The translations under genes were made by a program, and so were the position numbers. The notes under the pieces are model-generated. The model was not told the origin of the DNA. It was given only the letters and a program-made list of their open reading frames with translations, and ran no database searches. DNA of 64,000 nt from Nocardiopsis eucommiae (GTDB taxonomy: Bacteria > Actinomycetota > Actinomycetes > Streptosporangiales > Streptosporangiaceae), in NCBI GenBank assembly GCA_018388625.1, contig CP074402.1, forward strand, positions 4,650,001 to 4,714,000, in the 5' to 3' direction. Shown piece after piece: positions 36,972 to 49,558 of the stretch (within the stretch, counting starts at the first letter, position 1; the number at the start of each line of letters is the position of its first letter).

Positions 36972-37193
36972 TTACGGAGCCGCGAAGGCGAGGACGAAGC
37001 CCAGGATGGCCAGGGCCTCGATGAGGGCGAAGCCGAGGTAGATGTTGGTCTGGAGCGGGCCGCGGGCCTCGGGCTGGCGGGCGATGGCCTGCATACCGAG
37101 ACCGAAGACGATACCGACACCGATACCGGCGCCGATGACGCTGATGCCGTAACCGATGGTGTTGATGTTGCCGGAGATCGCGGCGATGTCCAT
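36972..37193 (-). CDS. atpE: ATP synthase subunit c
   Basis: Subunit c (73 residues) is a two-helix hairpin that forms the rotor ring. The glycine-rich first helix (VIGAGIGVGIVFG), the polar loop ARQPEARGP and the ion-binding glutamate in ALIEALAILGFVLAF are visible. The Glu context lacks the usual Na+-ligand pattern and fits H+ translocation. ATG at 37193; intact. Confidence 0.96.
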   Translation of the reverse strand: MDIAAISGNINTIGYGISVIGAGIGVGIVFGLGMQAIARQPEARGPLQTNIYLGFALIEALAILGFVLAFAAP

Positions 37194-37319
37194 GGTGTTT
37201 CCCTTTACTCGACGTCCGGCGTCGCGTTCTGCGATTGGTCAGTTCGCCGGTGTGGACGGGTCTGAAACTCTCCGCGCCCTGGTCCGATCACGGGATCGGG
37301 GGAACGTGGAGGGGGTCTT

Positions 37320-38158
37320 TTAGTGCGCCGCTTCGAGCGACTGGTTGAGGTACAGGCTCGCGAGCAGCGTGAACACGAAGGCCTGGATCAGCATGATCGC
37401 GATCTCGAAGACGAAGAACGCGACGTAGCCGATCAGCGCGGCTCCGGAGTAGAGCACGGAGACCGCGGCGAGCATCGGCTCGGCCGTCAGGTTCAGCATG
37501 TACCAGCCGCCGTAGGCGAACACGGCCAGCAGCAGGCTGCCCGCGAACATGGTCGCGAACAGACGCAGGGCGTGCGTCACCGGGCGGATGAGGAAGACCG
37601 AGAGGATCTCGATCGGGGTGACCAGGACGTAGATCCACTTGGGCATGCCCGGGGGAAGATCTGGTTCCGGAAGTAGCCCCAGCCGCCCTGGTGCTTGATG
37701 CCGATCACGATCGTCATCACGTAGATGGTGAGGGCGAACATCACCGTGAAGGCGAGGTTGCTGTTGACCGGAAGCATGCCGGGGATGAGCCCGGTGAAGT
37801 TCATGGCCAGGATGAGGGTGAAGATGCCCGTCATGAACGGGATGAACTTGTCACCCTTCTCACCCATGGTCGGCCGGGTGATGTTGTCCCGGATGAACAG
37901 GATGAGCATTTCGCCGACACTCTGCCTGCGGCCGGGGACGAGGCTCAGCTTCCTGCTGAACCACGACCACAGAAGCAGGACCGCACCGACCGCGACGAGC
38001 AACAGAACCAGGTACAGGTCGATGCCCGCGCTGCCGGGGATGTTGGCGATCCACGGCTCCGGGAAGAACATCTTGATGGTGGGAGCCTCGAACGCGCAAC
38101 CGCTGTCGCCGAGATGGCAACCCGGGTCGGCCGCGAGAATGCGCACGTCAGCACTCAC
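37320..38158 (-). CDS. atpB: ATP synthase subunit a
   Basis: The corrected 279-residue proton channel subunit has five or six hydrophobic segments, including FTGLIPGML and the essential arginine in the C-terminal half (THALRLFATMFAGSLLLAV). The C/G run at 37651-37655 lacks one base; restoring it joins GYFRNQIFPPGMPKWIYVL. The start used is the GTG at 38158. It precedes atpE with a 126-bp gap. Confidence 0.94.
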
Positions 38159-38251
38159 GGCGAATCCTTTCGTCGTGACGCAAGAAAGCCTCGTTGATGG
38201 TTGTGACTGCTAGCGTCGTCGCGAGATGGGCGACGCGGAACTGCGGGGAGC

Positions 38252-38482
38252 TCAGAGGTGGCGTGTCCTGGCGACGATCAGATAGATCGCGCCGATCATG
38301 CCCAGAACGGCCCCGATGGGCAGGAAGAGGGCCTGGAATCCCAGGAGCCTGTCCGCGCCCCAGCCGATCGCGCTCCACACGAGCACACCCGCGAGCAGAG
38401 TGGAGAAGAGCGCCCAGCCGTCGGCCTCGCGTGGCGCCGGGGGCGCGCTGGAGTCCTTCTTCCTGGCTGGTTCGCTGCTCAT
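38252..38482 (-). CDS. AtpZ/AtpI-like small membrane protein
   Basis: This 76-residue protein has two hydrophobic helices (LFSTLLAGVLVWSAIGWGAD and FLPIGAVLGMIGAIYLIV) with a short charged N-terminus. Its size, topology and place ahead of atpB match the AtpZ-like family, which helps assemble the c ring or carries Mg2+/Ca2+. ATG at 38482. Intact. Confidence 0.7.
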   Translation of the reverse strand: MSSEPARKKDSSAPPAPREADGWALFSTLLAGVLVWSAIGWGADRLLGFQALFLPIGAVLGMIGAIYLIVARTRHL

Positions 38483-38587
38483 CTCGCTCCGGAATATAGC
38501 ATGTGGGGCTTGACTGGACCGTGGCCGTCCGCCCGCCGTGGATCAGGGTAGTACGCCCGTTCCCACGGGTCGCGGCGGGGCACCCCA

Positions 38588-39009
38588 TCACGTGTTCTCC
38601 GAGCTCTCGCTCGGGTCCACGTGAAGGATCTTCGCCCGGGAAGTGGCCCAGGTCTGCCCACCCAGCCAGGCCAGTACGACGGCCAGCGCGCTGTAGACGA
38701 AGGCGTTGCTACTGAGGTCCGTGACGAGGGGCTCCGGCCCAGGGTCACCAGCAGAATGCCCAGCAGCGCCATCTTGACGACGAAACCGAGCAGGTTCGCG
38801 GCGAGGAACAGGTCCTTGTTCCTCCGGGTGACCATCATGACCGCCCACTGCCCCAGGCCGAAACAGGCGAGGATGATGCCCACCGCCAAGGCCGAACTGA
38901 GAGCTCCGGCCGCTCCGGCGAGAAGGGCCGAGACCGCGATGGCCAGGACCCCGCACGCGGCGCTCGGAAGCGCGGCGCCGCGGAGAATCCGGGCGTCGTG
39001 TTCCTGCAT
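38588..39009 (-). CDS. atpI: ATP synthase protein I (AtpI-like)
   Basis: The corrected 140-residue protein has four hydrophobic segments and charged loops (TRRNKDLF; SRAKILHVDPSESSE at the end), matching the AtpI family encoded at the head of atp operons. A lost base at 38736-38737 puts the last segment out of frame; restoring it gives LGPEPLVTDLSSNAFVYSAL. ATG at 39009. It is the first gene of the operon, so the operon promoter probably lies in 39010-39233. Confidence 0.7.
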
Positions 39010-39233
39010 GACGAAGCTCCGTGGGGTTCAGTGAGTACCTGCTCGTGAAAGCTATCACAAGGTTTTTGGTGCCAAATCCAGGGTGCCCTTAACGCGGTCT
39101 TAACGCCTCGCGAAAGCACCGTTCCACGGCCACTTCGGCCCTTGTGTCACCTTGCCCACACTTGCCGCGAGCTTCACACCAGCGCACATTCCGAACACAC
39201 TGCGGGACCTCCGTCCCGAACGTGACGCCACGT

Positions 39234-40398
39234 TTATCCATCGGTTGACCGATGGTGATCCGCGCTCCTCGGGGCCCTGTTCCCCCGGTCCCAGGGCAGG
39301 AGTCCCCGACGGCGCAGACGCGGCAGCGCGATGAGACCGACCGCACACGTGGCCACCAGCACGGTGACCGTGAGGACGATGAACGCGGAGTCGAAGATGG
39401 ACAGCGAGACGGCCGCGAAGGCGACGATCCCCGCCCACAGGTACATGAGCAGCACCGCGCGCGTGTGGGTGTGCCCCATGTCGAGGAGCCGGTGGTGGAG
39501 GTGGCCCCGGTCGGGCGCGAAGGGGGACTTTCCCGCCAGCGTCCTGCGCAGGACCGCCAGGACCAGGTCGGCCAGGGGAGCGCGATCACCAGCAGTGGCA
39601 GCGCGATCGGCAGGAAGACGACCAGACCGGAGGAGTTGAACTCCTCCCGGGCGGTGTTGGCGTCGAACTGGCCGGTGACCGTGATGGTGATGGAGGTCAG
39701 CAGCAGGCCGAGCAGCATCGAGCCGGTGTCGCCCATGAACACGCGGGCCGGATGGAAGTTGTGGAAGAGGAAGCCCACGCAGGTCCCGGCCAGGATGATC
39801 GCGATCATCGCCGGATAGGACTGGCGGACGAAACCCTGCTCCACCGCGACCACGTAGTAGTAAGCGAAGAACGCCAGGGACGAGATTCCGACGATGCCCG
39901 CGGCGAGGCCGTCCAGGCCGTCCGCGAAGTTGACCGCGTTGATGGTCACCACGATGAGCAGGATGGAGATCATCGCCCCCAGCCAGGGCCCCAGTGACAG
40001 CTGGGTTCCGGGCAGCGGCAGCCACAGCAGCTGGACGCCCTGCCACACGAGGATGCCCGCCGCCGCGACCTGACCGGCCAGCTTGCTCAGGGCGTCCATC
40101 CCCCACCGGTCGTCGATGACGCCGATGACCGTGATGAGCCCGCCCGCCAGCAGCAGGCCGATCCACGTCTTGGCGACGAAGACGTTCTGGAGGTGCGGCA
40201 GCTGCGCGGAGATCAGCAGCGCCGCCGCGAACCCGCCGTAGATCGCCAGCCCGCCCAGCCGTGGGATGGGCTCGGTGTGCACGTCGCGGTCGCGCACGGG
40301 GGCGCGGCGCCGAAGGCGATGGCCAGTCGGCGTACCAGCGGGACCAGCAGGTAGGTCACCGCGGCCGCGATGACGAAGGTGAGCGCGTACTCCCGCAC
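39234..40398 (-). CDS. WecA/TagO-like undecaprenyl-phosphate GlcNAc-1-P transferase
   Basis: The corrected 388-residue membrane enzyme transfers a sugar-1-phosphate to the polyprenyl-phosphate carrier, starting cell-wall polymer or arabinogalactan-type linkage synthesis. Family motifs are EPIPRLGGLAIYGG, the acidic NFADGLDGLAAG, VFMGDTGSM and the histidine motif GHLHHRLLDMGHT. About ten membrane segments are visible. Lost bases at 39575-39578 and 40298-40302 break it; restoring them gives APPVRDRDVHTEP and LPLADLVLAVLRR. GTG at 40398, 12 bases after the sua5 stop. Confidence 0.88.
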
Positions 40399-40410
40399 TG
40401 CCTGATCCCT

Positions 40411-41207
40411 CTAGCTCTCGGAGCGGTCGGTGTCCCTGGACCCGGGGGTCTCTGGCTCGGCGGGCCCGGGCTCGGGCGCCTCCGGTGACTCGGGCTCCCC
40501 GCGGCCTCCTCGGTGCCGGGTGCGCCCTCCTCCGCCTTCTTCGGCTTGGTGCGGCCCTTGCGCAGCTCCCCGATGACGGTGCCGCACACCGAGCGCAGCT
40601 GCTCGATGGAGATCGCGCCGGAGCGCAGCACGCGCGGGACGGCGTACGTGAGGTCGACGATCGTGGACGCCACCGGGCTCTCGGCCTCGCCGCCGTCCAG
40701 GTACACGGCGACGTCGTCACCGAGCTGCTCGATCGCCTCCTCCGCCGTGGTCGCGGCGGCCTGACCGGACTTGTTGGCGCTGCTCACCGCCATCGGACCG
40801 GTCTCCTTGAGCAGTTCCAGCGCCACCGGGTCCATCGGCATCCGCACGGCCACGGTGCCCTTGGTGTCGCCCAGGTCCCAGGAGAGGCTCGGGGTGGCGG
40901 TGCACACCAGGGTGAGCGGGCCGGGCCAGAACTCCTCCATGAGGTCCCGGCCGTGGTTGCCCAGGTCCTCGATGAGCGCGGAGGCGGCACGCATGGAGCC
41001 CACGAGGACCGGCGGCGGCATGTCCCGCCCACGGCCCTTGGCCTCCAGGAGTCCGGCCACCGCCTTCGGGCTGAAGGCGTCGGTACCGATGCCGTACACG
41101 GTGTCCGTGGGCAGCACCACGAGTTCGCCTCGGCGTACCGCGGACGCGGCGTCGGCGATGCCGTCCTTGCGGGCGGTCTCGTCCGCGCAGTCGTAGATGC
41201 GGCTCAC
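40411..41207 (-). CDS. threonylcarbamoyl-AMP synthase (Sua5/TsaC)
   Basis: This enzyme makes threonylcarbamoyl-AMP from threonine, bicarbonate and ATP for the t6A37 tRNA modification. The YrdC domain fills residues 1-200 (LPTDTVYGIGTDAFS, KGRGRDMPPPVLV, MAVSSANKSG, STIVDLT). The C-terminal tail is acidic and Pro-rich. A lost base at 40497-40500 shifts only that tail; corrected, it ends DTDRSES at 40411, total 265 residues. The GTG at 41207 is preferred, with GAGG eight bases upstream, and gives MSRIYDC as in homologues. It follows prmC. Confidence 0.88.
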
Positions 41208-41292
41208 CTGCGTCACCTCAATCTCGGTCGACCGGGCCTGGTTGCCGGTCCTGCGGTGGGGATGGGGGTGTGGCTCTGCGGACACGGTGCCG

Positions 41293-42156
41293 CTAACCGT
41301 CGTCGTCGGCACGGCGCATGACCACGAAGCGGTCACGCCGGGCCATGTCCTTGCGGTTGAGGACGTCGCGCCAACCGCGGTCCTCGGGGAACAGCCGGGG
41401 GATGTCGATGCCCTGGCCGTCGTGGTGTTCGACCGCCATGGCACCGCCGGGACGGAGGAGTCTGCGGCCGACCCCCTCCAGGTCGCGGATCATGTCCAGC
41501 CCGTCCTCGCCGGACCACAGGGCGGGCGCCGGGTCGTAGTCGCGCACCTCGGGCGGGATCAGGCCCGCCTCGCTGGTGGGGACATAGGGCGGGTTGCTGA
41601 TGAGGAGGTCGACGCGGCCGTTGAGCTCGGGCAGGGCGGTGCGCATGTCGCCCTCGTGGGAGGTGACGCGGTCGGCGTGCCCGGTGGCCTCGATGTTGCG
41701 CCGGGTCCAGGTCAGGGCGCCGGGGTCGATCTCCACGGTGTGCACTCGGGAGCGGGGGACCTCCTGGGCGATGGAGATCGCGATGGCGCCGGAGCCGGAA
41801 CCCAGGTCCACGACGAGGGGGTCGGCGACGTCCATGGAGCGCAGGGTCTCGATCGCCCAGTCCACCATGATCTCGGTCTCCGGCCGGGGCACGAAGACCC
41901 CCGGCCCCACCTGGAGTTCGAGGTACCGGAAGTAGGCGCGGCCGGTGATGTGCTGGAGGGGTTCGCGCGCCTCGCGGCGGGAGACGCACTCCCAGTAGCG
42001 CGCGTCGAAGTCGGCGTCGGCGACAGCGTGGAGTTCCCCTCGACGGACACCGTGCACGAACGCCGCGAGTTCCTCGGCGTCCGTACGGGGTGAGGCCACG
42101 CCCGCCTCAGCGAGCCTCAGTGTGGCGCGGGCGACCTCGTCGAGCAGGAAGTTCAT
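41293..42156 (-). CDS. prmC: release factor glutamine methyltransferase
   Basis: PrmC methylates the GGQ glutamine of release factors. The 287-residue protein has an N-terminal helical domain and a SAM-binding Rossmann fold (VVDLGSGSGAIAISIA, about residues 117-132), with the active-site LISNPPYVP. Its ATG at 42156 overlaps the prfA stop by four bases, so substrate and modifier are co-translated. Intact. Confidence 0.95.
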   Translation of the reverse strand: MNFLLDEVARATLRLAEAGVASPRTDAEELAAFVHGVRRGELHAVADADFDARYWECVSRREAREPLQHITGRAYFRYLELQVGPGVFVPRPETEIMVDWAIETLRSMDVADPLVVDLGSGSGAIAISIAQEVPRSRVHTVEIDPGALTWTRRNIEATGHADRVTSHEGDMRTALPELNGRVDLLISNPPYVPTSEAGLIPPEVRDYDPAPALWSGEDGLDMIRDLEGVGRRLLRPGGAMAVEHHDGQGIDIPRLFPEDRGWRDVLNRKDMARRDRFVVMRRADDDG

Positions 42157-43220
42157 GACTGGGCGGCTTCGAGCCTCTCCTTGGTGTCCGCGTCCACCAG
42201 GGCCTTGACGACCCCGTCCAGCTCCCCGTCGAGGACCTGGTCCAGGTTGTAGGCCTTGTAGCCGACGCGATGGTCGGAGATACGGTTCTCCGGGAAATTG
42301 TAGGTGCGCACGCGCTCGGAGCGGTCCACGGTGCGGACCTGGCTCTTGCGCTCGGCGGAGGCCTCGGCGTCCGCGCTGGCCTGGGCCTCGGCGAAGATGC
42401 GGGCGCGCAGGATGCGCATGGCCTGCTCCTTGTTCTGGAGCTGGCTCTTCTCGTTCTGGCAGGAGGCCACGATGCCGGTCGGCAGGTGGGTGATCCGGAC
42501 GGCGGAGTCGGTGGTGTTGACGCTCTGTCCGCCGGGGCCGGAGGAACGGTAGACGTCGATGCGCAGATCGTTGTCGTTGATGACGATCTCGATCTCCTCG
42601 GCCTCGGGGACGACGAGGACGCCCGCGGCGGAGGTGTGGATGCGCCCCTGGGACTCGGTGACCGGGACGCGCTGGACCCGGTGGACGCCGCCCTCGAACT
42701 TGAGCATGGGCCACACGCCGGTGCCGGGCTCGGGGGTGCCCCTGTTCTTGAAGGCGATCGTGATGTCCTTGTAGCCGCCCAGGTCGGAGTGGGTGGCGTC
42801 GATGACCTCGGTCTTCCACCCCTGCCGCTCGGCGTAGCGCAGGTACATACGGACGAGGTCGCCCGCGAACAGGGCGGACTCCTCGCCGCCCTCGCCGGCC
42901 TTGACCTCCATGATGAGGTTCTTGTCGTCGGCGGGGTCGCGCGGGACGAGGAGGACGCGCAGGCGCTCGGTGAGGCGCTCGGCCTCCTCGGTCAGGCGGT
43001 CGGCCTCCTCCGCGAAGGAGGAGTCCTCGGCGGCCAGCTCACGGGCGGCGTCGATGTCGTTCTCGACCTCCTTGAGCTGACGGTAGGCCTCGATGATCGG
43101 GGTGAGCTGTGAGTAGCGCTTGCCCAGCGTGCGCGCCTTCGCCTGGTTGGCGTGCACCTCAGGGTCGGCGAGCTGCTGTTCCAGCTCGTAGTACTCCCCA
43201 AGGAGGTCGTCCAGCTTCAC
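42153..43220 (-). CDS. prfA: peptide chain release factor 1
   Basis: RF1 (355 residues) ends translation at UAA and UAG. The catalytic GGQ is in RSSGPGGQSVNTTDS. The anticodon-like tripeptide is probably in the TSAAGVLVVPEAEE region, where most RF1 proteins have PAT or PVT; here it is not clearly readable. GTG start at 43220, giving MKLDDLLGEYYELE. Intact, and overlapping prmC. Confidence 0.94.
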   Translation of the reverse strand: MKLDDLLGEYYELEQQLADPEVHANQAKARTLGKRYSQLTPIIEAYRQLKEVENDIDAARELAAEDSSFAEEADRLTEEAERLTERLRVLLVPRDPADDKNLIMEVKAGEGGEESALFAGDLVRMYLRYAERQGWKTEVIDATHSDLGGYKDITIAFKNRGTPEPGTGVWPMLKFEGGVHRVQRVPVTESQGRIHTSAAGVLVVPEAEEIEIVINDNDLRIDVYRSSGPGGQSVNTTDSAVRITHLPTGIVASCQNEKSQLQNKEQAMRILRARIFAEAQASADAEASAERKSQVRTVDRSERVRTYNFPENRISDHRVGYKAYNLDQVLDGELDGVVKALVDADTKERLEAAQS

Positions 43221-43339
43221 TTTCCCACGTTCCCGTCTGTCGCTCGCCCTGTCCGTCTCCCCCGTGCGGGGGACCGCCTGGATGCCCGGTGGTGCCGCCC
43301 TCTCCGGGGAGGAGCGGCGCCACCGGGCGACGGGCAGCG

Positions 43340-43549
43340 CTACTTGCGCTTGCCGAAGCGCTTCTCGAAGCGGGCGACACGGCCGCCGGTGTCGAGGATC
43401 TTCTGCTTGCCGGTGTAGAAGGGGTGGCACGCGGAGCACACGTCGGCGCGGATCTTGCCCTCGGAAACCGTGCTGCGCGTCACGAACTTGGCCCCGCAGG
43501 TGCAGGTCACCTCGGTCGGGACGTACTCGGGGTGGATGTCGGCCTGCAT
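43340..43549 (-). CDS. rpmE: 50S ribosomal protein L31 (zinc-binding form)
   Basis: L31 (69 residues) has cysteines in VTCTCGAKF and DVCSACHPFYTGKQK, the zinc-binding C+ type, so it is not the zinc-starvation paralogue. ATG at 43549 with AAGGAG eight bases upstream. It lies between the lactate permease gene and prfA. Intact. Confidence 0.95.
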   Translation of the reverse strand: MQADIHPEYVPTEVTCTCGAKFVTRSTVSEGKIRADVCSACHPFYTGKQKILDTGGRVARFEKRFGKRK

Positions 43550-43724
43550 GTGTGTCTCCTTGCTAGTGCGCGACCGCCGGACGCATGACGACCGCACCAC
43601 CGTCGGAGGTGGGGCGGTGTTCGTTGACCATGCGCGAACCGGTGCCGCGGCGATCCAGGGTAAGAGGGCGGCGTGCACTCCCCTCGGGAGGACGGTCGTT
43701 CCCTGATACCAGTTTGCCAGACCA

Positions 43725-45570
43725 TCAACCGTGCCGGGACCAGTACCTATTCCCGCCCCCTTCCGACGCTCCCGGGGCCGGTGTCCGGACCGACGCGGAC
43801 GCGCGGCGGTCGTGGCGCCACAGCCACAGCAGGGTGCCGGCGGTGGCCGCGAGGGTGAGGCAGAGCATGAGGAACCCCGCGTTGGCGCCCGGCCCGTGGA
43901 TGAACAGGTACGCGAGCGACCCGGCCATGAGCAGGTAGTAGGTCAGCGGGAACACCGTCTGGCGGAGGATGTCGCCCTCCCGCCCGGCGAGGCCGACCAC
44001 GGCGGAGGCGGCCACCACGTTGTGCACCGTGATCATGTTGCCCGCCGCGCCACCGGCCGCCTGGGCGGCGACGACGTTCTCGGGCGGGACCCCGATGCGT
44101 TCGGCGGTGGAGTGCTGGAACAGGGAGAACATCAGGTTGGAGACGGTGTTGGACCCGGCCACGAAGGCACCCAGGGCTCCGATCCAGGGGGCCAGCAGCG
44201 GCCACTGGTGCCCCCGAGTTCGGCGGCTCCGGTGGCCAGGGTGAGGGGCATGCTCTCCAGGTCGGTCGTGCCGAACCCCGTGCCGGTGTTGATGAAGACC
44301 CGGACCAGCGGGACGGCGAAGAGCAGGGCCACGGCGGCTCCGGCCAGCTGGGATCCGGCCATCCGCCAGGAGTCGAGGATCTCCCGGGGCCGCATGCGGT
44401 GCAGCCCGTAGGTGACGAGGCAGATCAGGATGAACGTGGCCCCGGGTGAGTAGAGCGGGGCCACGGAGTCCCCGATCGAGGTGCCGAGGATGTCGGTGGC
44501 GCCCACGGTGACGCCGGACAGCCAGTCCTTGACCGGCTCGATGGTGCGGGTGGCCACGAGCAGGGCGGCGACCAGGAGGTAGGGGGCCCAGGCGTTGAGG
44601 AAGCCGACGCGGCGGCCGGTGTCGACCGCCTCGTCCGCACCGCCGGACTCGATCCGGCCGGTCCAGCGGGCCAGCCAGTCCTCCCGGGGCGGGAAGTCCC
44701 AGACCCGCTTCGGCATGAGGAAGCCGCGTCGGGCGGCGAGGACGACGATGACCAGGCCGGTGAGCCCGCCGAGGAGACTGGTGAACTCGACGCCGAGGAA
44801 GTAGTTGTACAGGAGCGAGGGGACGGTCAGGGCCAGCCCGCTGAAGAGGGCGAACCGCCACACTTCGAGACCGTCGGAGAAGCGCCGCCGGCCACCGTAG
44901 AAGCCGCAGAGCATGCAACAGATCAGCAGGGGGACGAGAGTCCCGGTGATCGAGTGCAGCAGGACGGTCTGGAAGCCGATCTCGGTCACGTACTCGGGGA
45001 AGCTCAGGCCGAGTTCGGAGGCGCGCGCCGCCACCCCTCCCCGCCGTCCAGGCCGCCTCCGACGCCGACGAGGATCGGGGTGCCGACGGCCCCGAAGCTG
45101 ACCGAGGTGCTCTGGATGACCATGCCGACCATGACGGCGGCCATGGCGGGGAAGCCGAGGGCGAGCATGAGGGGCGCGACGACGGCGGCGGGGGTGCCGA
45201 AGCCGGAGGCGCCCTCGATGAAGCTGCCGAACAGCCAGCCGATGATGATGGCCTGGATCCGCCGGTCCGGGCTGATGTCGGTGAACGTCCGTCGGATGGT
45301 GGCGACCGCCCCGCTCCTGGTGAGCGTGGAGAGCAGGAGCAGCGCGCCGAAGATGATGTAGAGCAGGCCCGCGGCGAGGATCAGGCCCTGGAGGGTGGAG
45401 GCGACGACGGTCGTCGGGTCGGTCCCCCAGACGAGGACGGCGATCGAGACCACGACCACGTACCCGGCGGGCATCGCGTACATGGCGGGGAGGCGGAATC
45501 CGACGAGCAGGACTCCGACGACCAGGATCGGGGTGAGCGCGAGAAGGCTGAGCAGGGCGAGGTTGTCCAT
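43725..45570 (-). CDS. L-lactate permease (LctP family)
   Basis: The corrected 615-residue transporter has about 13 hydrophobic segments and LctP features: GSFIEGASGFGTPAAVVAP near residue 130, GVGGGLDGGEGV, and AAQAAGGAAGNMITVHNVVAAS near 500. Lost bases at 44211-44215 and 45034-45037 split it in three. ATG at 45570 in MDNLALLSLLALTP. It takes up lactate or glycolate by proton symport. It lies between rho and rpmE with no clear functional partner in the window. Confidence 0.88.
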
Positions 45571-45727
45571 CCAGGCGGCTCCCTGGTAGGGGGTGTGCAC
45601 TCTGGCCCGCGTGACCCTACGTTCGCGGGCGACCACCCACCAGCCCCTTGTGTGATCCGAGACACATAAGTGATCATCGGCTTCCGCACTCCGGAACACG
45701 CCGCCTCCGCGCCACCCCGGACACACG

Positions 45728-45762
45728 GAGGGCCCCCTCCCCGAACCGGGAAGGGGGCCCTC
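45728..45762 (-). terminator. hairpin terminator of rho
   Basis: GAGGGCCCCCT pairs with AGGGGGCCCTC around a short loop, about 25 bases past the rho stop codon. It also sits before lctP. Confidence 0.8.
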
Positions 45763-45784
45763 GTGAGACGGGCTCCGGAGCGGT

Positions 45785-47786
<2,002 letters not shown>

Positions 47787-48224
47787 TAAGGGTCCTTCCC
47801 AAGGAGCGGGCTTCGGCCGTCAGCGGTTTGCTTGAGCGGCCGGCCCGGTGGTGCGAACCGGCAGGGGCCGGGTAGGGCGTGCCCCACGTGGATGTCGGAA
47901 ACCGGCGAAGACGGTCCCCTACCCAATCGCGGCGGGCTCTGGGTACAGCCAGACGTCGGGGCGAGTGGCTCGGAGGTACTGCCTGTCTACCCTGAGGACA
48001 CACTCGACCATGACGGAGGAGAGTACTCGGGAGACGTGGGCACAGCGGGAGATCCGCTGGATCGACACTTGGGCCACCGCTTCCAACAGGTCGAGAGATC
48101 GGACCGCCGGAGTATGAGACGCGGAAGCCGTTGTGGCGGATGAGCACACGCCCCGCAACGGGGCATCTGGTGCTTCACCAAGCCTAACATCACCAGAGGC
48201 CACGGCTATTCCTCGACACAGATG
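47787..48224. other. long leader region upstream of rho
   Basis: This 438-bp gap between thrB and rho holds no supported gene. A small stem GCCCCG/CGGGGC lies at about 48150-48165, and GATGTTAGGCT around 48183-48193 on the minus strand could be a -10 region, leaving a leader of nearly 400 bases. Rho is autoregulated in other bacteria through its leader, so a long leader is plausible here. Confidence 0.4.
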
Positions 48225-49177
48225 CTACGGATGGGGAGATGGGGTCCGCACCCCCACCGGCTCGATGTGCAGGGGGCGTATGTCCCAATCATTACCCGCC
48301 CGCAGGCGAATCGAATCAACCTGTCGGGTGATTTCCGGTGAATCCGCCCGCGCGTGTCCCTCCGAGACGGAACACAGGACGAGGACCGTGGGGCCCGCGC
48401 CGGAGACCACCGCCGGGAGTTTCTCGTGTTCACGCAGGTCACGGATGAGATCCAGGGTGCGCGGCATCGCCGGGGCCCGGTACGCCTCGTGTAGCCGATC
48501 CTCGGTGGCCGCGTACAGGGATTCGGTCTGGCCACAAACGGCCGCGGTCATCAGCGCGGCGCGCCCCGCGTTGAAGGCGGCGTCCGCGTGGGAGACGGAC
48601 TCGGGCAGGAGTCCCCGCGCGCGCTCCGTGGACAGCCGCCACCCCGGCACGCACAGCACCGGCAGCACCCGGGGGTCCGGTGTCAACCGGGCCGCCCCCA
48701 GGAGTCGCCGTCGCGGTAGGCGACCGTGTAGCCGCCGTGGACACACGGCGCCACGTTGTCCGGGTGGCCCTCGATGTCCGCCGCGACCTGGTAGATCCAC
48801 TCCCGGTCCGGGCCGCCCCCGGGGCCCGACCGGCCCAGCAGCGCCGAGGCCGCCGCGACCCCGCCCACGATCGCGGACGACGAGGACCCCAGCCCGCGCG
48901 CGTGCGGAATCCCGTTCACACAGTGCAGGTCCATCCCGGGCAGCTTCTCCCCGGCCCGCTCGAAGGCCTCGCGCATGGCGCGGACCACGAGATGACGCCC
49001 GTCGAGCGGCACCTCACCCGCGCCCTCCCCCTCCACACGGATGTGGAGCTCGCCGTCCGTACGGAGCTCGACGTGGAACTCGTTGTACAACCGGACGGCC
49101 AGGCCGAGGGCGTCGAAGCCCGGCCCGAGGTTGGCACTGGTGGCCGGGGCCCGGACCGACAGGCGTGGTGGGGTCAT
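48225..49177 (-). CDS. thrB: homoserine kinase
   Basis: The corrected 317-residue GHMP kinase phosphorylates homoserine for threonine synthesis. The ATP-binding PHARGLGSSSSAIVGG (about residues 90-105) and C-terminal VVSGAGPTVLVLC are present. The C run at 48695-48699 lacks one base; restoring it gives DSWGAARLTPDPRVLPV. ATG at 49177. Separated from thrC by 381 bp that are mostly repeat, so the usual tight thrC-thrB coupling is broken here. Confidence 0.92.
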
Positions 49178-49186
49178 GGTCTTTCC

Positions 49187-49535
49187 TTGGCTGTGGCGAG
49201 GGTGCGAGGTCAGGACTCACACCTGTGGCGGAGGAGTCGAGTGGGATGGATGGTTGTGGCTGGGGTTCAGACGTGTTTGCTTGGGGCCTCCGCTTCGCTT
49301 CGGCCCGTGTTCGGGCGCCCAAGAAGCCAGCTGTTCTTCATCCTCGTCTACGCCTGGCTCGTTCCTCGCTGGCGGCTTGACTCGTCTTGCAGAACCCTGG
49401 CGGCGCCCGAACGAGCACCCCCTGTGGCGGAGGTGTACAGGCAGCACTCACGGCTGTGGTGGAGGCGTGCGGACGGACTCATGCCTGTGGCGAGGGTGTC
49501 GGGGCAGGACACTGGCTGTGGCCGAGGTGACCCGG
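49187..49535. repeat. second locus of the 208-bp repeat with ~32-bp flanks
   Basis: Bases 49252-49459, read on the minus strand, match 16954-17161 over 208 bp with only a handful of differences. This includes the foldback arms, the CCAGG core and the GAAGCGAAGCGG tract. On both sides CTGTGG recurs every 30-40 bases (in the patterns CTGTGGCGAGGGTG and GACTCACACCTGTGG), the reverse complement of the units at 16.9 kb. The block fills nearly all of the thrC-thrB gap and reaches within about 25 bases of the thrC stop. Confidence 0.88.
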
Positions 49536-49558
49536 TCCAGCGCTCCACTCGGTCGGGA

